Under the pieces are notes generated by a model. The model was given only the letters and a program-made list of their open reading frames with translations, had not been told where the DNA came from and did no database searches. A DNA stretch of 24,651 nt from Krumholzibacterium sp965370495 (GTDB taxonomy: Bacteria > Krumholzibacteriota > Krumholzibacteriia > Krumholzibacteriales > Krumholzibacteriaceae): NCBI GenBank assembly GCA_965370495.1, contig CBDUUV010000031.1, forward strand, positions 1 to 24,651, given 5' to 3'. The position numbers and the translations under genes were made by a program. Of the stretch, positions 8,129 to 16,265 are shown piece by piece (position 1 is the stretch's first letter; every line of letters starts with the position of its first letter).

Positions 8129-9050
8129 TGCAATGCGTTCCAGTAAGACGAAAGAATGTTTCCTCAAGCGATTCCCTCTTTTCGAGAACCTGTCGCACCT
8201 GTATGCCTCCCTCGATAAGTATCCGGTTGATGACCGCCGCCGACATCCCGGGAGCAAGGATCCGAAGACTGCCGGCCCCGGTCATTTCAATATCATCTAT
8301 TCCATCGTATCGCGACAGCAGTGCCTTCGCCGAATCTGCATCATCGCATACGATCTCGACAACGGGTTCTGCCTTTGACAATTCCGCAACAGAACCTGAA
8401 GCAATTATCTCTCCCCTGTTGATGATCGTGACGTGATCACATATCTGGTCAACTTCTTCCATCCGGTGAGAAGAAAGCAGCACAGTGCGTCCATGATCAT
8501 GTGCCAGTCCAGGAAGAAGGTTTCGAATATCAGCAATCCCTGCCGGATCAAGGCCATTAGTCGGCTCATCAAGCAGTACGAGTTCAGGATCGCCAAGAAG
8601 AGCTGCAGCGATACCAAGCCTTCTCTTCATACCCCAGGAATATTCCCCTACTTTCTTGGTCATCGCGTTTTCGAGCCCGACCATCGACAACAATTCCAGT
8701 ATCTGTGTGCTGAGGTTCCTGCCGCTCCATCTGGCAAAAACTTCGAGATTGTCCCGCCCTGTCATATACGGGTAATAAGATGGAACGTCAAAGAGCACTC
8801 CAAGGTGTTTCATCGCGGAGTTCGTATCCCTGTGTACATCTATACCGCAGATACGAATAGTCCCCGACGTTGGGGCGAGCAAACCGCTCACAAGCTTGAA
8901 TGTCGTGGTCTTACCCGCACCGTTGGGACCAAGAAATCCGTAGACACCCGGCTTATCGATAGTGATATCAATCTCTTTCAAAGCCTCGACCCTGCCAAAA
9001 TCCTTGCGAAGCTTCCTGATCGAAAGTATGCCACTTACTCTTTCCATCAT
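8118..9050 (-). CDS. ABC transporter ATP-binding protein
   Basis: A 310-residue ATPase. It has Walker A GPNGAGKT (41-48), signature SWGMKR (138-143, the form usual in ABC-2 exporter ATPases), Walker B LVLLDE with Glu162, a D-loop (GLDP) and the switch His195 in SSHRMEEV. The C-terminal 90 residues form the regulatory extension seen in the CcmA/NatA/BcrA-type branch. The start at 9050 lies 2 bp after the stop of the outer-membrane protein gene, and the stop overlaps the permease start. This is the motor of the transporter encoded here. Its substrate cannot be told from the sequence. Confidence 0.93.
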   Translation of the reverse strand: MMERVSGILSIRKLRKDFGRVEALKEIDITIDKPGVYGFLGPNGAGKTTTFKLVSGLLAPTSGTIRICGIDVHRDTNSAMKHLGVLFDVPSYYPYMTGRDNLEVFARWSGRNLSTQILELLSMVGLENAMTKKVGEYSWGMKRRLGIAAALLGDPELVLLDEPTNGLDPAGIADIRNLLPGLAHDHGRTVLLSSHRMEEVDQICDHVTIINRGEIIASGSVAELSKAEPVVEIVCDDADSAKALLSRYDGIDDIEMTGAGSLRILAPGMSAAVINRILIEGGIQVRQVLEKRESLEETFFRLTGTHCNDE

Positions 9051-9052
9051 AA

Positions 9053-10606
9053 TCAGAACGACCTGTTAAACCTGAGGATGATACGAGGGCCGATCCTGTC
9101 CGCATCCAGATCCTGCGCGACATAAAGGGCCAGATAAGGAACCAGCGACTCTCCGGAAATACCTATCCCCACCGTTTTCTTCCATTCATCGAAAGAAATA
9201 TTCAGAAAACGGAATGGAGCTTCATTATTTTTTGCCCGGGTCAAGAATCCAATATCGGAAAATAGCAAAAAGTCCCACCGGGAAAATATTTTGTTAAAAA
9301 CAGGGATTTCCGGCAGTCCCCTCCTGAGTTCAAATGAGAAAAGCGCCAACCTGTCTCCCCTTTCTGCTCCGAAAGGCAGATCGGACAGGCCGCGTATACC
9401 ACTATACCCGTTCAGGGAGCGTGTGAGTTGTCCAGGTATCGAGGTGAACGATGAAAAGAGCTTTCCCCTGATATCAAAACGCATATTCCAGGGTAGAAAA
9501 TTATACCTTCGTATATCTATATCAAAAGCTGTGTACGAGAAATCCCCCGGTCCATCCGCTATCCCCTTCTCTACCCACAGGCTCGCCAGCCAGGCGTTTT
9601 CTCTCCAGGCCTCTTCAACCCTTGTGTCAAGAATCAACCTTCCCGAAACCGCCAACCTGTCCCCATCGTCTATCGACGGATTCACCCTGTACTTGTTTGT
9701 TGGATAAAGGATCGAGAACCGAGGATTTGCTTCGAGCGACTGTTCTCTCTGGTATGAAACCAGGGCTTCCAGTATATATTTTTCAGAGTGTTTGAACCTT
9801 AACCCGATTTCTCCTCCACTCTTCTCCCAATAATCAAAAAAATCATCTCCTGTCATCAACAGGATGAAGCTGTTTTCTCTCTCTGACAACATCCACTTAT
9901 CGTTATTGAACGCCCTGCTGAATCCATGGATCAGGAGTTCAAGTTTTCTGCCTGTTAACGGAATTGAATAATCAGCATCGAACGCGATAAGATTTGTCGA
10001 TCTTTTAAAAGGCGACACACCGACCCATCCCTTTCCCTTGATATAAGGATCCTTATGAAAATCATTCTCCCTTTTTGTCCTCAGCATCACTGAAAGGTAA
10101 CCGACCCTGCCGGACGAGTTCCCACCAATCGAAAATTCGCTTCTGACTTCCTTCGGGTTCCTGTACTCTATGAATTCTACAATCCCTTCTTCCTCGAAGC
10201 GCTTGTCGTCAAGCTTGGATTCGGATCTGTAACGCATAATCTCACCTGTAATAAACGCTTCATGGGAAGTATAGTCGCTGCTATTGACCAGATTAACATT
10301 TCCATCGATAACCGCCCGCCCGGTAAGAATAAGCTTTCCATTTATTACCCATATGTCTCCATGGAGTACCCCACCGTCCTGGATATCGAGTGTTCCGGCT
10401 ATTACAACAACCGGTCCTTCGAGATTCTGTCCTTCCGCTATCATGCACCCACCGTAGAACACCATTTTCGGTGTAAAACCAAGTAGCCTGGTCAATCTTT
10501 TATGAGAAAGCTTTTCAGGCCTGCGGATAGTTCCCGGCCACGCGTCTGGCGCGTTCGAAACCATTACTCCAACCAAAAACAGCAGTATCAGGATCGATCT
10601 TCTCAA
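9053..10606 (-). CDS. Outer-membrane beta-barrel protein with bactofilin-like N-terminal region
   Basis: A 517-residue protein if translation starts at TTG 10606, with TAAGGGA about 9 nt upstream. The open frame continues to TTG 10738 with an internal ATG at 10675. The 10606 start gives a clean signal peptide (MRRSILILLFLVGVMVSN). Residues about 50-110 are short beta repeats such as GPVVVIAGTLDIQDGGVLHG and GKLILTGRAVIDGNV, like bactofilin/polymer-forming folds. The remaining 380 residues alternate polar and hydrophobic residues and end in Phe, with YSGIRGLSDLPFGAERGDRL recalling the surface-antigen region of Omp85/BamA barrels. No POTRA domains are seen. It opens the operon with the ABC transporter. 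The Omp85 relationship is tentative; a barrel is likely. Confidence 0.8.
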   Translation of the reverse strand: MRRSILILLFLVGVMVSNAPDAWPGTIRRPEKLSHKRLTRLLGFTPKMVFYGGCMIAEGQNLEGPVVVIAGTLDIQDGGVLHGDIWVINGKLILTGRAVIDGNVNLVNSSDYTSHEAFITGEIMRYRSESKLDDKRFEEEGIVEFIEYRNPKEVRSEFSIGGNSSGRVGYLSVMLRTKRENDFHKDPYIKGKGWVGVSPFKRSTNLIAFDADYSIPLTGRKLELLIHGFSRAFNNDKWMLSERENSFILLMTGDDFFDYWEKSGGEIGLRFKHSEKYILEALVSYQREQSLEANPRFSILYPTNKYRVNPSIDDGDRLAVSGRLILDTRVEEAWRENAWLASLWVEKGIADGPGDFSYTAFDIDIRRYNFLPWNMRFDIRGKLFSSFTSIPGQLTRSLNGYSGIRGLSDLPFGAERGDRLALFSFELRRGLPEIPVFNKIFSRWDFLLFSDIGFLTRAKNNEAPFRFLNISFDEWKKTVGIGISGESLVPYLALYVAQDLDADRIGPRIILRFNRSF

Positions 10607-10750
10607 ACTGCAGGTTCCCTTACTTTCATACAACTCCGAACAGTCCCATTCGATCACACGGGTGACTTGCTTCATTAACAATTTTTCGTACAACAGAGCT
10701 ATGCTGGTAATTACGCATGCCGTCCAGCTTTGTTCCAATAATAATTCAAC

Positions 10751-10779
10751 AGTGTAATCCGGACGATGACAATTTGCAA
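10751..10779 (-). promoter_or_regulatory. Weak candidate promoter of the envelope operon
   Basis: On the minus strand TTGCAA (10779-10774), 17 nt and TACACT (10756-10751). Each box matches 4 of 6 consensus bases. It lies between the terminator of the upstream protease gene and all possible starts of the barrel gene, which is the only reason to favour it. Confidence 0.25.
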
Positions 10780-10851
10780 CAGGATTAAGATTTCCTGAAA
10801 AGCCTGTTGAGCAGGATCAGAACATTCCGATTGCGGACCAGACACGGCCTG

Positions 10852-10896
10852 AAAAAACCCGGCTGCCAGGTCTTCTCATCACTCGACAACCGGGTT
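10852..10896 (-). terminator. Intrinsic terminator of the papain-like protease gene
   Basis: On the minus strand AACCCGGTTGTC pairs with GGCAGCCGGGTT (12 bp, two G-U pairs) around a 17-nt loop and runs into TTTTTT. It lies 35 nt after the protease stop codon. It marks the gene as a single transcription unit and separates it from the barrel/ABC operon. Confidence 0.8.
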
Positions 10897-10931
10897 ACTT
10901 AAACCCTTCGATTACTGTAAAGGTACACGTA

Positions 10932-13460
10932 TTAACGCAGCAGGATCATCTTTCGTGTCTGTACGAAGTCCTGCGCTTCCATACGGCAGAAATATACACC
11001 CGAAGAGGCCCCATGACCGCCAGAATCCCTTCCGTCCCATACAACAGTCTTCCGCCCCGTTTCGAAGACCCTGTCAACCAGTATTCGTACAAGCTGACCT
11101 TTCACGTTGTAAATTGATATCCTGACCTTCGACCTGAACGGGACATCAAAATTTATCATGGTAGCCGGATTGAATGGATTGGGCAGATTCTGCTCCATGG
11201 CGAAATATTTAACGCCGGGCAGATCGGACGAACCGGTCGCCACATATGTTACAAAATCCGTATCAGAATCGTCGTATATTGCAAGCCCCGCTGCATCCCT
11301 GGCAATCACCCTTATTCGGGATGTTGTATTCGCGCTGTCCGGCACATTCCACAAATACGAGCCGTCATCAATCTCACCGGTAGCCACGTCCTCTGTGAAT
11401 GTCTCTCCACCATCATAGGAACGCAGGATATCGATCGATGTGACCCCGACATTATCGAAAGCTGTCCATGTTATTTCACAAACCTCGCCTGCTTCCAGCT
11501 CTTCCGAACCTGAGGGATATGTCAGCTGAATGGAAGGCTGTTGAAGGTCAGGCCATGTATCCACGAGCCATTCCAGGCTTCGATAAACGATAGAGTCGCG
11601 CATTGCGCTTGTATTGACTGCCTCGAGACCAAAAGCAAGGTATACGATCTTATGCGGACCAGAGTACCTGATCCCCCCTTCGATCCCCGGCGAGTATTCA
11701 AAAATACCTGTCGCACCAGTTCGGGGTTCTATCTCGCTGGGCCAGTCCTGATTGCCACTGCCATCACCGCCACCTATCTCAAAAACCATTCCGTCTCCGA
11801 CAGGATCACCGGAAATACCTGTAAGAGATCTGAACCCCGAGTCGTCCTGAATATAATCGGCATGCATATAGTTATTATAGAACGTTATCTCGCTGACGTA
11901 GCTTTCATGGTTGAGCTGCCAGCCCACATCCTGACCGGTCATCAGCATCTTTCCTCCCTGTTCGAGGAAATTTTGTATTGCTGTTCTGTTCTCATATTCG
12001 ATATCGCCGGCCGTACCTGTCATCCATACAACTACCGCGTAATCGCCCATGTCCGTGTTAGAAGGGAATCCTCGATCTTCCTCACTCCAGGTCTCGAAAA
12101 TATATCCGTTATTCGACAGCGCGGTCTCCAGGTAGGTGTTGAACGAAGCTCCACCGTCATCATCAAGCAACAGAACCTCGCAATCGCCTATAACAACTTC
12201 AAATGTGTCAGAATTTGTGTACGACCCTCCATCAGCAGAAATATCCAGAACAAATTCGATGATACCACCCGGGGCGGCGAACTCGCTGACCGTGAATTCA
12301 AAAGCAGAATAACCCGCATACGAGTCACCCGCATCGAGGTCGGGGTACATGGCGTAATCACCGGTAATATCAACCATATCGCTACTCGAGGAAAGAGTCG
12401 CGGAAACACCTGTCCGGGTGTCTGAAATAACATCACAGAACAGATTGACAGACATATATATTGCTTCTCCCGGGTCAGGTCGGCCATCTCCATCACCGAG
12501 AGGATCGCCGATACCAAACCCATCAAAGACGATCTGGTCACCCTGGTTATATAACAGAAGCTGCGTAGCGTACCCGACACGGCACGATCCATACTTGATC
12601 CAGAAATATCCGTCCAACCCCCAGCTTGAACCCCAACTGTTCTTGATCAGCCACGCCCCTTCTCCAGAACACATCGCGTCATCCCAACCAATGATCACGA
12701 CGGCATGGGTGAGGGGGTCTTCATCCACGTGGTCGTAACACCCACCCCCATAGCTGTGAAAATCACTGTATACCGTAAATGTTGTCGCAACAGGAGAGAT
12801 CATGACCGCCTGTTTGATAGACTCTACATTATTCGATATATCTATCCATTCGCCGCAGGAAGCGACCCTTGCACAAAGATGGTCTATACACGTAACCGTA
12901 TCGCTTGCCTGGTACGGCATACATGTCTCATCCACAGCACCATTATCCCTGATATATTGCCAGGCCCAGGAATACCATCCACCACTACATCCGTATTCTG
13001 GCGTACGGCATGAAAGAATCTGTTGCTCGGAAAGATCATACTCGATGCTCTCGTTCTGAAGAAGTACAGCTTCGAGTACACCGATCGCCGCAAAATCCCA
13101 GCAGCTTCCGCACGAACCCTGGCTTTTTACCGATGAGACATTCCCTGAATCACGCCAGTCCCAGCTGGACGGCGCAGCGTGAAGCATCAACCTGCCGGGT
13201 AATTCCGCAGAGAGCCCGCTGAAACGCCTCTCTACTTCTGGTGGTACTATCGTGCCGCACAGAGCCATGAATTCTTCTTCAGAAAGATCGGAAAGCGGCG
13301 TTCTTTTCGCTGTCCAGTGATAACCTTTTGCATCGATCTCCTTCTGGAGAGCTTCGATCATAGCATCACTTTCAGCACCCACGGATATGGAAACAGGATT
13401 TAAAACAAGAAACGCCGTGATGGCGCTGGAAAAGAAAACGATCAGAAAAATCTTTTTCAT
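10932..13460 (-). CDS. Secreted papain-like cysteine protease with FlgD-type C-terminal sorting/Ig domain
   Basis: An 842-residue multidomain protein. A signal peptide (1-29) is followed by a short propeptide (30-97) and a C1A peptidase domain (about 98-305) with oxyanion Gln114, catalytic Cys120 in QGSCGSCWDF, His252 in THAVVIIGWD and Asn274 in IKNSWGSSWG. Next comes a beta-rich segment (307-430), a ThuA/amidotransferase-like alpha/beta segment (about 432-650), an Ig-like segment (about 655-750), and a C-terminal FlgD-type domain (NLPNPFNPATMINFDVP to MILLR). The last is typical of proteins exported to the surface in FCB-type bacteria. AGGGAGAG precedes the ATG. It is monocistronic with a strong promoter and a terminator. 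Its substrate is unknown; the role is extracellular protein breakdown or processing. Confidence 0.92.
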   Translation of the reverse strand: MKKIFLIVFFSSAITAFLVLNPVSISVGAESDAMIEALQKEIDAKGYHWTAKRTPLSDLSEEEFMALCGTIVPPEVERRFSGLSAELPGRLMLHAAPSSWDWRDSGNVSSVKSQGSCGSCWDFAAIGVLEAVLLQNESIEYDLSEQQILSCRTPEYGCSGGWYSWAWQYIRDNGAVDETCMPYQASDTVTCIDHLCARVASCGEWIDISNNVESIKQAVMISPVATTFTVYSDFHSYGGGCYDHVDEDPLTHAVVIIGWDDAMCSGEGAWLIKNSWGSSWGLDGYFWIKYGSCRVGYATQLLLYNQGDQIVFDGFGIGDPLGDGDGRPDPGEAIYMSVNLFCDVISDTRTGVSATLSSSSDMVDITGDYAMYPDLDAGDSYAGYSAFEFTVSEFAAPGGIIEFVLDISADGGSYTNSDTFEVVIGDCEVLLLDDDGGASFNTYLETALSNNGYIFETWSEEDRGFPSNTDMGDYAVVVWMTGTAGDIEYENRTAIQNFLEQGGKMLMTGQDVGWQLNHESYVSEITFYNNYMHADYIQDDSGFRSLTGISGDPVGDGMVFEIGGGDGSGNQDWPSEIEPRTGATGIFEYSPGIEGGIRYSGPHKIVYLAFGLEAVNTSAMRDSIVYRSLEWLVDTWPDLQQPSIQLTYPSGSEELEAGEVCEITWTAFDNVGVTSIDILRSYDGGETFTEDVATGEIDDGSYLWNVPDSANTTSRIRVIARDAAGLAIYDDSDTDFVTYVATGSSDLPGVKYFAMEQNLPNPFNPATMINFDVPFRSKVRISIYNVKGQLVRILVDRVFETGRKTVVWDGRDSGGHGASSGVYFCRMEAQDFVQTRKMILLR

Positions 13461-13499
13461 GCGACTCTCCCTGTAGGAAAAAATCTATATTGCCTTAAT

Positions 13500-13528
13500 A
13501 TTATACAGGTTACATGGCAATACGTCAA
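13500..13528 (-). promoter_or_regulatory. Near-consensus sigma70-like promoter of the protease gene
   Basis: On the minus strand TTGACG (13528-13523), a 17-nt spacer and TATAAT (13505-13500). Transcription would begin near 13493, giving a leader of about 33 nt with AGGGAGAG before the ATG at 13460. Confidence 0.78.
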
Positions 13529-13641
13529 GAATCAGGATGGAACCGGTTCTACGCATCCCTTTATATACTCGAACGCTGGATGCCTTTGAACTCCTTTTTG
13601 CGCGCATCACCCGCGCATCCGAATTCTTCTTTTCCCGTGGA

Positions 13642-14763
13642 TTATTCCGATATATACCCGATCATCGTCCTGCCAATAAAAGTATTATCGTGGATTCCTC
13701 CAAAGACACAGGCTCCAGGGCCGAAAGCAAGCAACGGCACCATGGCCGCAGTGTGCCCACCGGTTGTAAACCCGGCGCTGGACACGATCCTTTTGTCCAG
13801 CGAACCATCATGGACCGCAAAACCTCCTGTTTCATGATCAGCAGTTACGAGCACCAGCGTTCGGCCATCATTTTCAGCAAAATCGATCCCAACCCCCACG
13901 GCATCGTCAAAATCAACAGTCTCCGCTATAATCCCATCTTTATCATTATCATGTCCTGCCCAGTCGATCTGTGATCCCTCTACCATAAGAAAAAACCCAT
14001 CCTCGTCTCTGGACAGGATCTCCAGCGCCTTTTCAGTCATCTCGGCAAGAGAAATACCTCTTTCGTCCACCGGCCCCGGATGTCCGGGGGAGATGAAGGC
14101 GGCAGCTTTCCGTGTTACTCCCAACCCCCTGAACCCCTCGACAGATCTGACAACATCCATCTTTTTTTCCAATTCCGCCATCAGGTTTTCTTCATCATGG
14201 CGTCTGCTTTCCTTCTCTGATGCCGGAATAAAATATGCCCATCCACCACCGAACAGAACTTCGACATCACTTAAGGCTATCTGCACGGCTATCTCGTTAT
14301 ACTTATTCCTGTCTTCAATATGAGAAACAAAAACTGCTGGTGTTGCACTGGTTAGAGAGCAGGTAGCGACAAGACCCGTAGATTTGTTTTTTTCCTCAGC
14401 ATACTCGAGAACCGTTTTCAGTACTTCTCTGTCAGGGCCAACGGATATTGCACCGTTGAACGTCTTGTATCCGGTGGCAATGGCAGTTCCACTTGCCGCC
14501 GAGTCAGTCACATAAGCCCCCGAAGGATGCGTCGTGACAAACCCTCCCACATCCAGCCTTTCCATATTCAGGACACCTTTTACTGTTTTCGCCGCTGTAA
14601 CATGAGAAATCCCCATTCCATCACCTATAAAAAGAATGATATTCACGGGAACATCTCTTTTTCTCCCCGGCAGATCTTCATCATAATGGCTGTTGTCAGA
14701 CCACTGGAACCGGCAGGAAGCTACAGACAAGAGCATAAGAACAAAGATGAACTTCTTTTTCAT
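13642..14763 (-). CDS. phoA: Alkaline phosphatase, PhoA family, predicted lipoprotein
   Basis: A 373-residue phosphomonoesterase that releases phosphate from organic esters. The metal and active-site residues are in place: Asp48 in IGDGMG, nucleophile Ser88 in YVTDSAASGTA, Glu262/Asp267/His271 in EGSQIDWAGHDND, Asp309-His310 in TADHETGGF and His337 in GGHTAA. Residues 1-17 form a lipoprotein signal (MLLSVASC, lipid-bearing Cys17). The enzyme is therefore predicted to be anchored in an envelope membrane facing the periplasm or outside, not a soluble periplasmic form. It is short compared with E. coli PhoA but complete. The gene lies 123 bp after the methyltransferase gene and has its own candidate promoter and an 18-bp palindrome in the leader. 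Confidence 0.93.
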   Translation of the reverse strand: MKKKFIFVLMLLSVASCRFQWSDNSHYDEDLPGRKRDVPVNIILFIGDGMGISHVTAAKTVKGVLNMERLDVGGFVTTHPSGAYVTDSAASGTAIATGYKTFNGAISVGPDREVLKTVLEYAEEKNKSTGLVATCSLTSATPAVFVSHIEDRNKYNEIAVQIALSDVEVLFGGGWAYFIPASEKESRRHDEENLMAELEKKMDVVRSVEGFRGLGVTRKAAAFISPGHPGPVDERGISLAEMTEKALEILSRDEDGFFLMVEGSQIDWAGHDNDKDGIIAETVDFDDAVGVGIDFAENDGRTLVLVTADHETGGFAVHDGSLDKRIVSSAGFTTGGHTAAMVPLLAFGPGACVFGGIHDNTFIGRTMIGYISE

Positions 14764-14785
14764 GCTATTTTTCTCCCGTCGAAAG

Positions 14786-14803
14786 CAGGCTCGTACGAGC
14801 CTG
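14786..14803. promoter_or_regulatory. Perfect 18-bp palindrome in the phosphatase leader
   Basis: CAGGCTCGTACGAGCCTG is perfectly self-complementary. It lies between the candidate -10 box (14827-14832) and the ATG (14763). It could be a dimeric repressor operator or a leader hairpin. No T run follows on either strand, so it is not a normal terminator. Confidence 0.55.
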
Positions 14804-14826
14804 GATTATGGCGCGGGTGTGATCAT

Positions 14827-14854
14827 ACTATAGAAAAAGCCCAATCACTTGTAA
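14827..14854 (-). promoter_or_regulatory. Candidate promoter of the phosphatase gene
   Basis: On the minus strand a good -10 TATAGT (14832-14827) with a poor -35 TTACAA 16 nt upstream. A weak -35 would fit an activator-dependent promoter, but no clear Pho box was seen. Confidence 0.35.
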
Positions 14855-14886
14855 CAGATCCGACCTCATACAGCTACCCGCGCAGG

Positions 14887-15660
14887 TTATCGGCCCTCTA
14901 CTGAAAAGATGGTCGTCTTTTTATCGAGTACGCGCAGCACAAGAAAAACGATCAACCCTATGGTAAATATTATTCTCCATAACGGATCGGGGGCCAGCGT
15001 CTGCCTGGTTATGATCCCGGAAACCACGTCTACCACTGTAAAACTCATTATTATCGCAAAGAAAACAGAGTATTCTCTCTGCAGGACTATTCTCAATGAA
15101 AAACCGATCTCAGGTTTTTTCCAGCGTCTGAAACAAGGAATGAACGCAGGAGTAATTCCGGCCCATCTTTCATATTCACTCTGGAATCTACCCCTTAGAA
15201 AATCCTCCTCGACAAACATAATCCTTTCGTAATATAACCAGAAAACGAGAACCGTTATCAGGGTAACCCACCAGAGATGGACAAAGAGTGAAAGACCCAG
15301 CCAGATAAAGAAGTTACCGAGATACAACGGATGTCTCAACACCGAGTAGACTCCACTTTGATTCAGGGCAAAGGCAACCTGTAGTTTTGTATTCCTGCCC
15401 GATGTGCCTTCAGGAATATGCCCAACAGTATAGATCCGGATAGCAAGCCCGATAAGGGAAACGGCGAAAGCAATCATTTCCCAGGTTTCACTTGCAAAAA
15501 ATCCGTTCTCACTGTAATCACCAGACAAGATCCCAAGGATGATGACTACCGATAACAGTACCGGCAGATAACTTCTCCACCTGAAAAGCCATTCACCTGA
15601 CCTTACAAATTCTTCCTTCAGAGCCAACTTTCTTCTCTCTCCCGGAGTGGTTCTTGACAA
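14887..15660 (-). CDS. Isoprenylcysteine carboxyl methyltransferase-like membrane protein
   Basis: A 257-residue membrane protein with about five hydrophobic helices. It carries the ICMT/PEMT methyltransferase signature: GVYSVLRHPLYLGNFFIWLG, then a Glu-rich turn YYERIMFVEEDFL and FQSEYERWAGITPAFIP. Members methylate lipids or prenylated groups using S-adenosylmethionine. In Leptospira a related protein, LmtA, methylates a lipid A phosphate, which would suit this LPS-making organism, but no residue here decides the substrate. The start is TTG at 15660, 8 nt after the tsaC stop, with no clear ribosome site, so expression probably relies on translation of tsaC. Last gene of the purD-purE-tsaC unit. 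Confidence 0.75.
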   Translation of the reverse strand: MSRTTPGERRKLALKEEFVRSGEWLFRWRSYLPVLLSVVIILGILSGDYSENGFFASETWEMIAFAVSLIGLAIRIYTVGHIPEGTSGRNTKLQVAFALNQSGVYSVLRHPLYLGNFFIWLGLSLFVHLWWVTLITVLVFWLYYERIMFVEEDFLRGRFQSEYERWAGITPAFIPCFRRWKKPEIGFSLRIVLQREYSVFFAIIMSFTVVDVVSGIITRQTLAPDPLWRIIFTIGLIVFLVLRVLDKKTTIFSVEGR

Positions 15661-15668
15661 CTCACTGT

Positions 15669-16265
15669 TCAGCGTATACGGTATTTCCCTTCACGTATTA
15701 CCACCGGGGTCCTGAATGTGTAATCAATAATGGTAGATGGAACAATGCCAGGCCTTCCCTGTTTGGATATACAAGCGGTTACACTCCGAAATGACCTCTT
15801 GATCTCATTGATCCTGGTCATGGGTTCCCTCCCGCTGATATTAATACTTGTCGAAACCACGGCCTCTCCGAGAAGCGAGATGATCTGCGTGAGTTCATCC
15901 ACCGCTGGTACCCGGATGGCTACCTTTCCACCAGGAGAAAGTACCGAATGAATATCCCTGCCTGCCGGCAGGATCGCAGTCAACGGAGCAGGCCAGATCC
16001 GTACGAGCTGTTCCCTGGAATCTGCCGGCCAATTCGCGATCATTCCATCAACCATTTCAATATCCGCCGCCAGAAGGATGAATCCCGCCCTGGCTCTTTT
16101 CCCTTTAAGGATTCCTATTTTTTTAATGGCTTCGACATCGGACGACGCGCAATGAAATCCGTATATCGTATCTGTGGGCAGCACGGTAATCCCACCTGTT
16201 CCAAGGATTCCGGCTATTTGAACAATCTTTTCCGGCGTGAAATATCCCTTTATCGTGTTTTCCAT
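15669..16265 (-). CDS. tsaC: L-threonylcarbamoyladenylate synthase (TsaC/YrdC type)
   Basis: A 198-residue Sua5/YrdC/YciO-family protein. It makes threonylcarbamoyl-AMP from threonine, bicarbonate and ATP, the first step of the t6A modification in tRNAs reading ANN codons. Visible are VLPTDTIYGF (28-37), the basic nucleotide-binding KGKRARAGFILL (54-65), KVAIRVP and STSINISG. The C-terminal Sua5 domain is absent, as in TsaC-type proteins. The ATG lies inside the end of purE (16-nt overlap), which indicates coupled translation. YciO-like paralogues share the fold, but the full motif set supports TsaC. Confidence 0.88.
   Translation of the reverse strand: MENTIKGYFTPEKIVQIAGILGTGGITVLPTDTIYGFHCASSDVEAIKKIGILKGKRARAGFILLAADIEMVDGMIANWPADSREQLVRIWPAPLTAILPAGRDIHSVLSPGGKVAIRVPAVDELTQIISLLGEAVVSTSINISGREPMTRINEIKRSFRSVTACISKQGRPGIVPSTIIDYTFRTPVVIREGKYRIR

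Noticed and set aside
8633..8650. Unusual ABC signature SWGMKR
   Set aside because: This form is normal in the ABC-2 exporter branch, so it is not a defect.
11541..12425. Long plus-strand open frame (294 codons) opposite the papain-like protease
   Set aside because: It is a shadow of the protease gene, whose catalytic motifs and full domain order are on the minus strand. The plus frame has no ribosome site or recognisable domain.
13594..13620. GCGCG/CGCGC stem after the phosphatase gene
   Set aside because: The stem is short and no T run follows on the minus strand, so it is not a convincing terminator.
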